Source: CAYZXT01 sp964482515 (GTDB lineage Bacteria > Elusimicrobiota > Elusimicrobia > FEN-1173). From it: a stretch of DNA of 64,000 nt. The notes beneath the pieces are model-generated. The model did no database searches, was not told the DNA's origin, and saw only the letters and a program-made list of their open reading frames with translations. The stretch spans positions 27,014-91,013 of the forward strand of contig CAYZXT010000010.1 of the NCBI GenBank assembly GCA_964482515.1, read 5' to 3'. Positions 1 through 8,376 of this stretch are shown piece by piece. The position numbers and the translations under genes were made by a program. The first letter of the stretch is position 1; every line of letters starts with the position of its first letter.

Positions 1-3000
1 GGAGGTGGAGGGCCGACAAAAGGATCATGGCGACGATCCACGCCGCGCTCCAGCGAACCCACAGCATGGGGCCCGCGATCAGAAAACGGACGGCGGCCCA
101 ATTCGCCCGATTATTATTCAACCAATCCTCGTCCAGTATCTCAGTGTAGGATTTGTCCGCGGAAAGAGTCACGCGAATGTCGTTCCGATCCACACCCAAA
201 CGCCGGGCCTGCCACACATGAGCCCGCTCCTCCAACCAGCTCAGCGGAAGCAGCCAGTTGGAAAATTTTGACACGCCGGGAAACAGGAGAGACAAAAAGG
301 CCTGCAGGCTTCCAAGAATGAACGGCGCATGGCCGACCACAGGCTGCCTTGAATAAACCAGCAGTTTGGAGCGGGCGCCGGAGGGATTTATATTATCCGA
401 ATCAGTGTGTTGTGATACGAACAAGATCGCGGGCGGCCTTGAAAGCACGGCCCCCCTTTGCGTTTCTTCCTCCAGCTGCCGAGCCACGCTGACGCCGCTG
501 TTCTCCCGCAGCCGTCCCCGCACGAAATGGGAAGCGAAGTTCGTCAGTTGTGAAATCGGGATTATGCAGCGGATGTCCATCTCCCGCTCGGAGTTAGTGT
601 CTCCGTCAAAACCCCTCGCCTCAAAAGCGTCGACGAGGGACTGCCTGTTCACATAGTGGATTCCATCGCCCAATAAGACCAGCCGCGGGCCCTTCTGGAC
701 CAGCAAATACTTGTCCCCCACCTTGACGACGGACTCGGTCACAGCGCTGACGCGCACAAGGCCGTCGCGGCTCCGGATATTGCTTTGCATCTCCGCCCAC
801 TCTTCGCTTCTTTCAAACCAATAGGGATCCGTAATATCGAGAAACTCTTCCCTCGCGTGCTGCCGGATGATTTCCCGGACGCGTTTCCCCATATGGACCT
901 CGATTTCCTGGCCATTATAATCAACGATGAACGATTGGTTGTTCCTACGCACCTGTTCGGGAGACACAAGGAACAGCGGCCCTTTCGGGTGGGTCCGTAC
1001 GTATTCCTCGATTTCAAACTGAAGGTTCAAGCCCAGCTTTACGTCGAAAACCTCCAAAAAGCGGACGGTATCGTGCACGCCTTGGCCTTTCTTCGGATCG
1101 TGGAGGATTTTCACCCCAAGGCGCTCGATGGACGCCGTCCACTCCTCTTCTTCTTGAAGGTGTACGTTCGACACGGCAGACAGTTCCTTGACCCCGCGCA
1201 AAACGCTAAGGACGTCGATGCCCTCGGGGACCTCGAGGTGGAAAACCAACTTCATGGGTCGGCCGTCAAGCCTTCTTTCCGCCGGGCTTCCTGCAGCCGT
1301 CAAATAGGCGGCGACGGGTGAGGAAACCCGGTCTTCGGACATAAAAAAATCTTCGATAAAAATATCCTGGTCCGCCGCGATGAAAATGTCAGTAATATCG
1401 TTGACGAGGCCCTTTCGGTCCGAAGCCAGGACTTCCAGCGTGTATTTACGCGCATTGAGGTTGGCGATCCGCAACGCGTCCTCCCGCGTGACCTGGATCG
1501 CGCTCAGGCTACTTTTCAAGTTCTCTGTCTCCACCCGTCCCATGGAACCGCCATCCAACGACACCGAGACACGGAGTTGCCTTCCGTTCCGGGTGTCATT
1601 GGCGAAATAGGACACGATGCTTCCCACCGGTTGAACCAATTTCGCCACCTTGTTCAGGATTCCCGTCGTGCGGTATGGCAAAGTCAGCACGATGTTCAGA
1701 TGCCTGCCGCCGGGTGTCCCCGTCACTTGAACGGTCAAGGATTCCTTTTTTCCAAGCGCGTGCAACCGTCTGTTGAGTTTTTCCAATTCGCTGTTGGGAG
1801 CGAGATTGCTTTCAAGATTATCCAGCGAAACTTTAAAAAATCGCATTTCCCGCGGCAGGCTCGGTGGCCTACTCCCGTCTACCATCCACACGGCGCCTGT
1901 GGTTTCATCGAACGCCAGTCCCAACTCGCGAGGTCCCACGGATACGGTCCTGCCGCGCACAAGATCATGACGCTCGACGGTGCTCTTGAACCGCCCCGCA
2001 ATAGAACCGAAAAGATTTTGGAAATTAATCGAATAATCAGGGCCCATCGATATATTCAGCGCCTCGAATTGTTGCGGCGTCGAGAAATAATCCCTGATGT
2101 AGGGATCGGTGCGCGCTTTATAGTTTGGGTGGGCGTCCGGGCCCCGCATATAGGCCTCGTAATCTTGCTTCGTCATCAGTTTAATTTCCAAACGCCCAAA
2201 CTCAATATTCGTTTGACGAAAGCTCCCTTTATTCTGGGACTCGATAGTCCAATTGTTTTCATAGTCCGGGTCAACGCTTCGCCATATTTCCAAGTCCAAC
2301 GCCTGTTCCAGTGATTGCTGGTCCTCAAAAACGACCAGGATGCCCAACAGATCATTGCCGCCGAACCCATCGCTTATATCCTTGGGCAACCCTTTCCGCT
2401 TGATCTTGGACAGGAGAACGTCTTCGTCCTTCAAACGGGCGAACACGCTCTCGACGCGCAGTTCCTGATGTTGAGACAACCAGTGCTTCATTTTTTCCTT
2501 TAGAATACGCTCGACCTTTCCTTTGACGGCCTCCTCGACCGAGAGGTCGTGTATCCGGACCAGTTCCTCCATTAAATCCCGGGTGAATTGATCGAAGTTG
2601 TCCCGTCCGATTATCCTGGCCAACGAACCCATTCCAAGGACTTGGCCGATACCGCGCCGTCCCACGCGGCTAGCCAAATGCCTGAGAACCATCCGCACGA
2701 ACATTTGAATTTCGCTGTGATATCCCGCGTCCGGGGTCGTCACGAGCTCTTCCCAGCGCTCGGCCATGATCAGCAACAGACCGTCCGGAGAACCCGCGAT
2801 GGCGAGGAGCGCGTGCATGTGGTCCTGAATCGCAAAGGGATGGCCTTTCGTGGGAGGGCGGAAAGGGATTTCGCGGACGAGCTTCATCCGGACGACCAGT
2901 CCGTGGATCGTGTTCGGGTCGAACGCGTTGAACCGCTGCTTGTCGTATTTGTTCAGGGCGGTGAGGGAAGTGCGCACCCGCTCTTTCGGCAGGCGGTGCA

Positions 3001-5842
3001 GGAGCGCTGCCATATAAGCTTCGTCGCTGCAATCCCATCCGCGGGCTTTCTCCGCCGTTGCCAGGGCGAAATCAAAACCTTCCGGATCATTTTTGTAAAT
3101 CTCGGTCCTAATATAATTCAAATCGGCGGGAGTCAGAATTAATACTCCCGTTTTCCGCGACCATCCATTGCCGGCACCCCTCAGAAGCAGTCGTGCGCCG
3201 GGAAACATGTGATTGTGGTGGGAGTGCCAGGCCGTCCCGGCGATCGCGGCCAGCGGGTAAATCAGTTGGGACGGCAAGCCCTGCCACCAAGCCAAAAGGG
3301 GCGAGAAAATATGAGGCGCCGAAACGGCGGGAGACGCCGCGTAGGCGGCCGCGGGCAGATAGGTCAACAGCCCGATGGCGAGGGCGCCGCCGAAGCGGAG
3401 AAAGAATTGCCGCCAGGTTTGACGGAATTGCGGCGGAGCGCGGGAGAAAACCGGCGGCAGCCCATGGAGGGAGGCGAAAACCAGTGCCCAGACCACGGTC
3501 AAAAACAATCCCAGGGGCAAATTCGCTTTGAAGAGCCAAAGAGGCAGGAAGAACAGTTGTTCCACCAAGGGGATGACTAGGTAAGTCATGTAACTCTTTT
3601 CGATTTCAGCCTTGGCCCATTCCTTCGGATCCTGTCCCTTGGCCCACCCGAACCGCTCGGCCAGCGCCGCCAATAACCAAGGCCAAAAAGGAAGAATGAG
3701 CGTGGCGCGTCCGCGCGTTTTGCGGAACCTCCACCCGATGAAACGCGGAAGAGATACCCGGTTATTCAGGGAAAGCGATGAGTCGCGCAATTGAACGAGA
3801 GATCTCATCGGCGGCATGGTATCGGAGGAGCTTTCAACTGTCACGCTTCCTCGTCCCGCGGAAACCAACACGATTGATAAACCCTTGGAAAAAGATCCCC
3901 ACAACGTCTGAATCGTATCGACACGCCGCCGGACAGCCTCAATGGAATTCGTTTTCTTGTTCGTGAAAAAGACATCCCGTGCGATCGCCTCGCGGAGGAA
4001 ATTCTCCACTCGTCCCGGGATCGATCGGGACAGCTCAAGGGAAAGGACCGCCGGCACATTCAAATTGAGCTGTTCCCCCAGCAGCATTTTTTCCAGGGGC
4101 GACCGGTTCATGGCGAAGACGTCGAGATACCGCTTCGGGTCCTCCTTGATCTCCCCCACCTTCGGCGTGAAGACGACGTGGGAGATATTTTCCCGCCTCA
4201 GCAGCGCGCTCAGACCCGGCGTATGGAACCCGCCGGCCACGATCACGGCTCCGGAGGATCCGTCTTCGTCCATCTTTTTCAGGAGGTTGCCGACCAGCGC
4301 GGCGTTCCGGTCGACGGCCGTCCGGTAAAATGATTCCATCGCGAGGAGGCCGTCCTGGAATTTTTCGTCCGCCGCGGACAGCCGCCGAGTGGAAGGATTT
4401 TCCAAGCGCCGGAGCTGGTCGGAAAGGCGATGCAGGCGCGGCTTCGCCGCTTGATAGACCGTCCATTCCGCCTGGGAAATGTCGCGGTCCATCAACCGTC
4501 GGATCAGCCGCAAATCCTCGGCCAGTTGAAAAACGATCCCTTCCTCGCCGTCCGTCACGATGCGCGCGACGAGCCGCCGCTTCAGCTCTTCCATCTCTCC
4601 GTAGAGGCCGTATTTGTCGATGCGGTCGGATTTCAGGACGTAGCGGATGTAAGACTCAAAAGCCGGGAAGGAACGCAGCGAAACCCCGTGGCGCTCGGCC
4701 AAATTTTCCAGGAAATCGTAGTAAGCGCCGTACCCGACCCGGCCCGATTTATAGGCCGCGCTGTAATCGACCAGCCGCCGCGCGTCCGCCTCGGAAATCC
4801 GCGCGGCCAATGAACGGACCAGCGATCCGCGCTCCCTCTCGATCTGTTTGAAATCCAGCGAGCCCTCGTCATCCAGGAGGCCTTTCAGCAGGGCGATTTG
4901 ATGAAGTCCGTCCAGATCATTGCCGGCAACCCGCGGCCAAAGCGCTTGAATGAATTTCGCCGGATCCAACGATCCCCGCGCGTAGGCATCAAGCGTCGCG
5001 TCCAGGGAGAGCAAGTCCTTCGAAAACATCCGTTCCTTCAGCCGGGCGACCCGTCCCGACAAACGCCCGTGTTGTTTCGCCATTTGGTCCTTGATACGCA
5101 ACCCATTCCGATACCCTTCCACGTTCGATAGATAGAGTTCGGGGGATTCGATCCCCCACAAAAGCGGTATCGACGGCGCCGTGAGGCCGAAGTATTCCGG
5201 ACCGGAGATCAGCTTCGCCCGCAACAGGGCGTCGCAGACCTCCGCGTGAACGTCCCGGTCGTCGTACCGGCGGAAGGGGGCAAGCGAAAATTTTCCGGAG
5301 GCGCCTTCGATGCCGAATACCAGGCGTTTCCCCGCGCCGCGCAGGCGATAGGATTGATCCAGTGCGGTCAGAAGGGCCGCGATGTTCCGCTGGGCGCTTT
5401 CGATTCCGTGGGCGTCCTGGACGAGGACCACGACGGGACGCTTTTCCGCGCCGGGAGCCGACCACGCTTCCTGAATGTCGCCATAGGCCGCGGGGACCGA
5501 TGTCGCCCATTGAGGCAGCCCAGTCATGATTTTGTCAGGAAGCCGGCGACGGCTCTTTTCAAAAGCCATCATGCTTTCAAAGGGAATCGAATTGACGGCG
5601 ACGGATGGAGCGATGGGCGGAAGCGGATTTGCTAGGGAGGCGGTTTGCAGGGGAGAAGCGGATTTGTCGGAGGATTGGGAGCGGGCCGGCGAATTCTGCC
5701 GGCGGTCGCGCCAGAAATTGGCTTCGGCGACCGGGGCCGTAAAAGCTTCCCCGAGCAATAGCAGGGCCAAAAGCAGCGCCACGCTCTTGCGTGCGTATTT
5801 GGGTCCCAATGAACGGAAATCAACGACGGTTCGTTGGACCAT
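1..5842 (-). CDS. Giant exported/membrane multidomain protein with RelA/SpoT-like block (giant 1, 3' end outside window)
   Basis: I read this frame by eye from an ATG at 5842 to position 1 and found no stop, so about 1,947 codons are visible and the C-terminus lies outside the window. Residues about 19-40 form a signal peptide or anchor ending APVAEANFW. Residues about 115-560 match the N-terminal module of the 17493-30647 giant (AAYGDIQ, VLVQDAHGI, VAGGFHT). Residues about 745-880 are membrane helices with CPBP-protease-like motifs (VEQLFF, FASLH ending at H793, HSHHN at 873-877). Residues about 910-1050 resemble the RelA/SpoT HD domain, with AALLHRLPKE where HDxxED is expected (H949 kept, D lost). 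About 1115-1255 resemble the synthetase fold (DLLGILVVFED, FGRLEIKLMT, AHPNYK), followed by two ACT-like domains (about 1370-1440 and 1467-1525). Residues about 1698-1722 look Nudix-like, and another membrane segment starts at the window edge. The RelA-like block is probably not catalytic. Overall function is unknown. Confidence 0.85.
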   Translation of the reverse strand, partial: MVQRTVVDFRSLGPKYARKSVALLLALLLLGEAFTAPVAEANFWRDRRQNSPARSQSSDKSASPLQTASLANPLPPIAPSVAVNSIPFESMMAFEKSRRRLPDKIMTGLPQWATSVPAAYGDIQEAWSAPGAEKRPVVVLVQDAHGIESAQRNIAALLTALDQSYRLRGAGKRLVFGIEGASGKFSLAPFRRYDDRDVHAEVCDALLRAKLISGPEYFGLTAPSIPLLWGIESPELYLSNVEGYRNGLRIKDQMAKQHGRLSGRVARLKERMFSKDLLSLDATLDAYARGSLDPAKFIQALWPRVAGNDLDGLHQIALLKGLLDDEGSLDFKQIERERGSLVRSLAARISEADARRLVDYSAAYKSGRVGYGAYYDFLENLAERHGVSLRSFPAFESYIRYVLKSDRIDKYGLYGEMEELKRRLVARIVTDGEEGIVFQLAEDLRLIRRLMDRDISQAEWTVYQAAKPRLHRLSDQLRRLENPSTRRLSAADEKFQDGLLAMESFYRTAVDRNAALVGNLLKKMDEDGSSGAVIVAGGFHTPGLSALLRRENISHVVFTPKVGEIKEDPKRYLDVFAMNRSPLEKMLLGEQLNLNVPAVLSLELSRSIPGRVENFLREAIARDVFFTNKKTNSIEAVRRRVDTIQTLWGSFSKGLSIVLVSAGRGSVTVESSSDTMPPMRSLVQLRDSSLSLNNRVSLPRFIGWRFRKTRGRATLILPFWPWLLAALAERFGWAKGQDPKEWAKAEIEKSYMTYLVIPLVEQLFFLPLWLFKANLPLGLFLTVVWALVFASLHGLPPVFSRAPPQFRQTWRQFFLRFGGALAIGLLTYLPAAAYAASPAVSAPHIFSPLLAWWQGLPSQLIYPLAAIAGTAWHSHHNHMFPGARLLLRGAGNGWSRKTGVLILTPADLNYIRTEIYKNDPEGFDFALATAEKARGWDCSDEAYMAALLHRLPKERVRTSLTALNKYDKQRFNAFDPNTIHGLVVRMKLVREIPFRPPTKGHPFAIQDHMHALLAIAGSPDGLLLIMAERWEELVTTPDAGYHSEIQMFVRMVLRHLASRVGRRGIGQVLGMGSLARIIGRDNFDQFTRDLMEELVRIHDLSVEEAVKGKVERILKEKMKHWLSQHQELRVESVFARLKDEDVLLSKIKRKGLPKDISDGFGGNDLLGILVVFEDQQSLEQALDLEIWRSVDPDYENNWTIESQNKGSFRQTNIEFGRLEIKLMTKQDYEAYMRGPDAHPNYKARTDPYIRDYFSTPQQFEALNISMGPDYSINFQNLFGSIAGRFKSTVERHDLVRGRTVSVGPRELGLAFDETTGAVWMVDGSRPPSLPREMRFFKVSLDNLESNLAPNSELEKLNRRLHALGKKESLTVQVTGTPGGRHLNIVLTLPYRTTGILNKVAKLVQPVGSIVSYFANDTRNGRQLRVSVSLDGGSMGRVETENLKSSLSAIQVTREDALRIANLNARKYTLEVLASDRKGLVNDITDIFIAADQDIFIEDFFMSEDRVSSPVAAYLTAAGSPAERRLDGRPMKLVFHLEVPEGIDVLSVLRGVKELSAVSNVHLQEEEEWTASIERLGVKILHDPKKGQGVHDTVRFLEVFDVKLGLNLQFEIEEYVRTHPKGPLFLVSPEQVRRNNQSFIVDYNGQEIEVHMGKRVREIIRQHAREEFLDITDPYWFERSEEWAEMQSNIRSRDGLVRVSAVTESVVKVGDKYLLVQKGPRLVLLGDGIHYVNRQSLVDAFEARGFDGDTNSEREMDIRCIIPISQLTNFASHFVRGRLRENSGVSVARQLEEETQRGAVLSRPPAILFVSQHTDSDNINPSGARSKLLVYSRQPVVGHAPFILGSLQAFLSLLFPGVSKFSNWLLPLSWLEERAHVWQARRLGVDRNDIRVTLSADKSYTEILDEDWLNNNRANWAAVRFLIAGPMLWVRWSAAWIVAMILLSALHL

Positions 5843-5880
5843 CCCGCTGTGGAATTGCCGACCTGCCGTAGGGATAGGCA

Positions 5881-5909
5881 ATTATATTCCCCCTCAGAAA
5901 TACATCCAA
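5881..5909 (-). promoter_or_regulatory. Candidate sigma70 promoter of giant 1
   Basis: Read on the minus strand, TTGGAT (5909-5904) is followed by 17 bases and then a perfect TATAAT (5886-5881). It lies about 40 bases upstream of the ATG at 5842. The -35 element matches only the TTG core; the -10 element is strong. Confidence 0.5.
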
Positions 5910-5947
5910 ATTGTGCCTTTTATGGGGCGAAAACGGCCTTAACATGT

Positions 5948-5964
5948 TGTAAATTTGTTGTAAA
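5948..5964 (-). promoter_or_regulatory. TTTACA-N5-TTTACA direct repeat (candidate PhoB/PhoP-type box)
   Basis: On the minus strand TTTACA occurs twice, 11 bases apart (5964-5959 and 5953-5948), between the divergent starts of giant 1 and nagZ. Hexamers repeated every 11 bp are the form bound by PhoP/PhoB members of the OmpR family. A similar pair lies upstream of the second giant (30691-30707). The site sits 12 bases upstream of the nagZ -35 element, so it could serve either gene. Binding is inferred only. Confidence 0.4.
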
Positions 5965-5975
5965 ACATATTCATC

Positions 5976-6004
5976 TTGAACCGGATTCTCCGACTTGCTA
6001 TGTT
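5976..6004 (+). promoter_or_regulatory. Candidate sigma70 promoter of nagZ
   Basis: TTGAAC (5976-5981), a 17-base spacer and TATGTT (5999-6004). The expected start of transcription is about 6011, only about three bases before the ATG at 6014. No ribosome binding site fits, so the mRNA would be nearly leaderless. Confidence 0.5.
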
Positions 6005-6013
6005 TTAGTCACC

Positions 6014-7534
6014 ATGACGTTGGAAGAACTCATCGGACAAACCCTCGTCTTCGGAATTCCGGGCACCCGCGTGCGTCCCGAAGACGTTCAGTTGTTCAAA
6101 GAAACCCACGCGGGCGGATTGATCCTCTATCGGATTAATTTCGAATCCCCGGCGCAGGTAAAGCGCCTCATCTCGGACCTCGAGAACGCCCTCGGGAGGC
6201 GGCTGTTGATCATGGCGGACCACGAAGGCGGCCGCGTCATCATGTTCCGCGACGGCGTCACCGTCTTTCCCGACAATCTGGCCTTCGGCACCGCCGGCAA
6301 GGTCGAATGGGCGCGCAAACAGGGCGCTATCGAAGCGCGCGAACTCCGCCGCCTGGGGATGGACATCAATCTCGGACCGGTCGTGGACGTTCTCACCAAA
6401 GAGTATAGCCCCAATATCGGCATCCGCGCCTATGGACGCGACCCCGCCCTGGTGGCCAAAATGGCTTCCGCCAGGATCGCGGCCATGCAGGCCAACGGGG
6501 TCAGCGCCTGCGCGAAGCATTTCCCAGGCAAGGGTCATTCCCCCCTCGACGCGCACCTTTCCCTCCCCACCATCCCATCGACGTGGGACGAGATGCGCCG
6601 CGTACACATCAAACCGTTCCTCGCCGCCATGAAGGCCGGGGTGGACATCATCATGTCTTCGCATCCGCTCTACCCCAATCTGGATCCCACGCCGCGGACG
6701 CCCGCGACTTTTTCGCGCCGCATCATCACCGAATATCTGCGCGAGGAACTGGGGTACGAGGGCGTGATTTCCAGCGATGACCTGGAAATGGGCGCGGTGC
6801 GGGAACTCTGCTCCATCGGCGAGGCCGCGGTGAAAACCTTTAAAGCCGGCCATGACCTCATCCTCAGCTGCCACGACGCGGCCGCGCAGCGTGAAGTCTA
6901 TCAAGCCCTTCTTCAGGGTTTTAAATCCGGCGAACTCTCGCGCCATGAACTGGAAAAAAGCGTGGACCGGATCCAACGCCTGAAGGAAAAGCGTTCCCGC
7001 CGTTTCGATCCCGGCGCGCCGAAACCCGAAAAGGGCGGAGCGAAACTCGCCCTGCAAATCGCGAGCAAAGGCCTCATCACAGGCGGAGCGTGGAAAAAGC
7101 TCCTGCCGCTCGGCAAGAAAGAAAAATCCATCTGCGTCGTCTTCCCCCGCCTGTCGGACTTCGCCCCGCGCATCATGATCGAGCGGCCCTTTGAAAAGGA
7201 AACGGCATTCCTGAAAAAAGCCCTGGCCCACGTGCGCGCGAAGAAAGACATCCAGATCGCGGGCGTGGACGCCAAGCCCGAAGAGATCGAACGGATCGAA
7301 AAAGCCGTCCGCGCCGCGGACGCGACGGTCTTCTTCTGCTTCGACGCCCACCTCTACAAAGGATGCAAACAACTTCTGGAGGCGATCCAGCCCGCGGCGA
7401 AGAAGTTCGTACTCGTTCTTTTGCGCGACCATTACGACGAAGAGTTCGCAGCGCCATCCACGGCGGTGGTGACGGCCTTCGGCTTCCGCCTCTGCCAGAT
7501 CAACGCCTGCCTGAATAAAATCTTCCCGCGATGA
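6014..7534 (+). CDS. nagZ: Beta-N-acetylhexosaminidase, GH3 family (NagZ-like)
   Basis: A 506-residue glycoside hydrolase family 3 protein. The family removes terminal beta-GlcNAc from GlcNAc-anhMurNAc muropeptides during murein recycling. Visible landmarks are AGGLILY near the start, ADHEGGRV, the NagZ signature KHFPGKGH and SSDDLEMGA, which carries the nucleophilic aspartate. It is longer than the usual 330-380-residue NagZ; the extra C-terminal part (about residues 340-506) resembles the C-terminal domain seen in Bacillus-type NagZ enzymes. I chose ATG 6014 because the frame upstream (from 5834) lies over the promoter and reads as noise. There is no signal peptide, so it should act in the cytoplasm. 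Its stop overlaps the start of the next gene (ATGA at 7531-7534), which implies coupled translation with the sugar kinase. Confidence 0.93.
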   Translation: MTLEELIGQTLVFGIPGTRVRPEDVQLFKETHAGGLILYRINFESPAQVKRLISDLENALGRRLLIMADHEGGRVIMFRDGVTVFPDNLAFGTAGKVEWARKQGAIEARELRRLGMDINLGPVVDVLTKEYSPNIGIRAYGRDPALVAKMASARIAAMQANGVSACAKHFPGKGHSPLDAHLSLPTIPSTWDEMRRVHIKPFLAAMKAGVDIIMSSHPLYPNLDPTPRTPATFSRRIITEYLREELGYEGVISSDDLEMGAVRELCSIGEAAVKTFKAGHDLILSCHDAAAQREVYQALLQGFKSGELSRHELEKSVDRIQRLKEKRSRRFDPGAPKPEKGGAKLALQIASKGLITGGAWKKLLPLGKKEKSICVVFPRLSDFAPRIMIERPFEKETAFLKKALAHVRAKKDIQIAGVDAKPEEIERIEKAVRAADATVFFCFDAHLYKGCKQLLEAIQPAAKKFVLVLLRDHYDEEFAAPSTAVVTAFGFRLCQINACLNKIFPR

Positions 7535-8376
7535 GGCGCGACGTCCATTCCGTCGGCGTGGACCTCGGAGGCACCTGGGTCAGGGCCTACGCCTCCGACA
7601 AGTCGGGCCGCCGCCTTAAATATCTCAAGGCGTCCTCGCCGCCCCGAAAAACGCTTCCCCGCTTCCTGCTCCGCCTGTGGCGTTACTGGAGAATCCAGGA
7701 TTTAAAATTCCTCACCGTCGGTTCCCGCGGCGTATGGCTCCTCAAGGACAGAAAAGCGCTTCAGCGCTCATTGAAGGGCCTGGCGGAAAGGGTCCGCGTG
7801 GTTTCGGATGTGGAGCTCGCCTTTGAAAGCGCGTTGACGCCGGCGAATACGCCGCCGGGACGCGCGGCGGGAATTCTCATCCTGGCCGGGACCGGGTCCA
7901 TCGCGCTTGGACGCGATGCGCGCGGACGCGTGGCGCGCGCCGGCGGCCTGGGACCGGCGAAAGGCGATGAAGGATCGGGCTATTGGATCGGGCGGGAATA
8001 CGCGCGGCGGGTTTTATCCGGACGACGAATGAACAATAGGTCCGTTGCGGAGATTGCGGCTTTGGCGGAAACGGTCCTCCAAAAAGCGCGCCGTGACCGC
8101 GCTTGCCGTGAGATACGAAGCGAAGCGCAGACTCATCTGTCCGGATTGGTCCTCACGCTGGCGCGTCGATTGAACTTTCGCGGGCGAATCACGGTCAGCT
8201 GGGCGGGAAGCCTCATGGGTAACGCGGATTTCCGTCGAGGATTTTTTCAGGCACTGCGCAAAGACAAGTCGTTCGAATTCAAAATCGTTCCGCCGAAAAA
8301 CGATCCGGCCTCGGCCGCGGCGCGCTGGGCCGGCAAACTTCAGGGTTTTCCCTCCGCCTTCTTGAGCAGGAGATAG
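7531..8376 (+). CDS. BadF/BadG/BcrA/BcrD-type amino-sugar kinase (GlcNAc/MurNAc kinase-like)
   Basis: 281 residues of the ASKHA ATPase fold. The phosphate-1 loop is VGVDLGGTW at the N-terminus, a second glycine-rich loop is ILAGTGSIALG, and GDEGSGYWIG is diagnostic for the BadF-type N-acetylglucosamine kinase subgroup. It probably phosphorylates GlcNAc and/or MurNAc released from murein; the operon position right after nagZ (4-base overlap) supports this. The known murein-sugar kinase MurK is a relative, but the substrate cannot be fixed from sequence. It ends tail-to-tail with mltA, and the last 37 bases overlap that gene on the other strand. Confidence 0.87.
   Translation: MRRDVHSVGVDLGGTWVRAYASDKSGRRLKYLKASSPPRKTLPRFLLRLWRYWRIQDLKFLTVGSRGVWLLKDRKALQRSLKGLAERVRVVSDVELAFESALTPANTPPGRAAGILILAGTGSIALGRDARGRVARAGGLGPAKGDEGSGYWIGREYARRVLSGRRMNNRSVAEIAALAETVLQKARRDRACREIRSEAQTHLSGLVLTLARRLNFRGRITVSWAGSLMGNADFRRGFFQALRKDKSFEFKIVPPKNDPASAAARWAGKLQGFPSAFLSRR

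Noticed and set aside
1270..3110. Functional (p)ppGpp synthetase/hydrolase
   Set aside because: HDxxED is lost and the synthetase motifs are degenerate; only homology is claimed.
785..3142. Chain of plus-strand frames (785-1321, 1577-2314, 2588-3142)
   Set aside because: They are the codon-aligned complement of giant 1, which has the signal peptide and domain matches.
6005..7432. 475-codon open frame on the minus strand across nagZ
   Set aside because: It is the antisense shadow of a clear GH3 enzyme in a GC-rich gene; the translation is rich in Gly/Arg/His/Asp and shows no domain.
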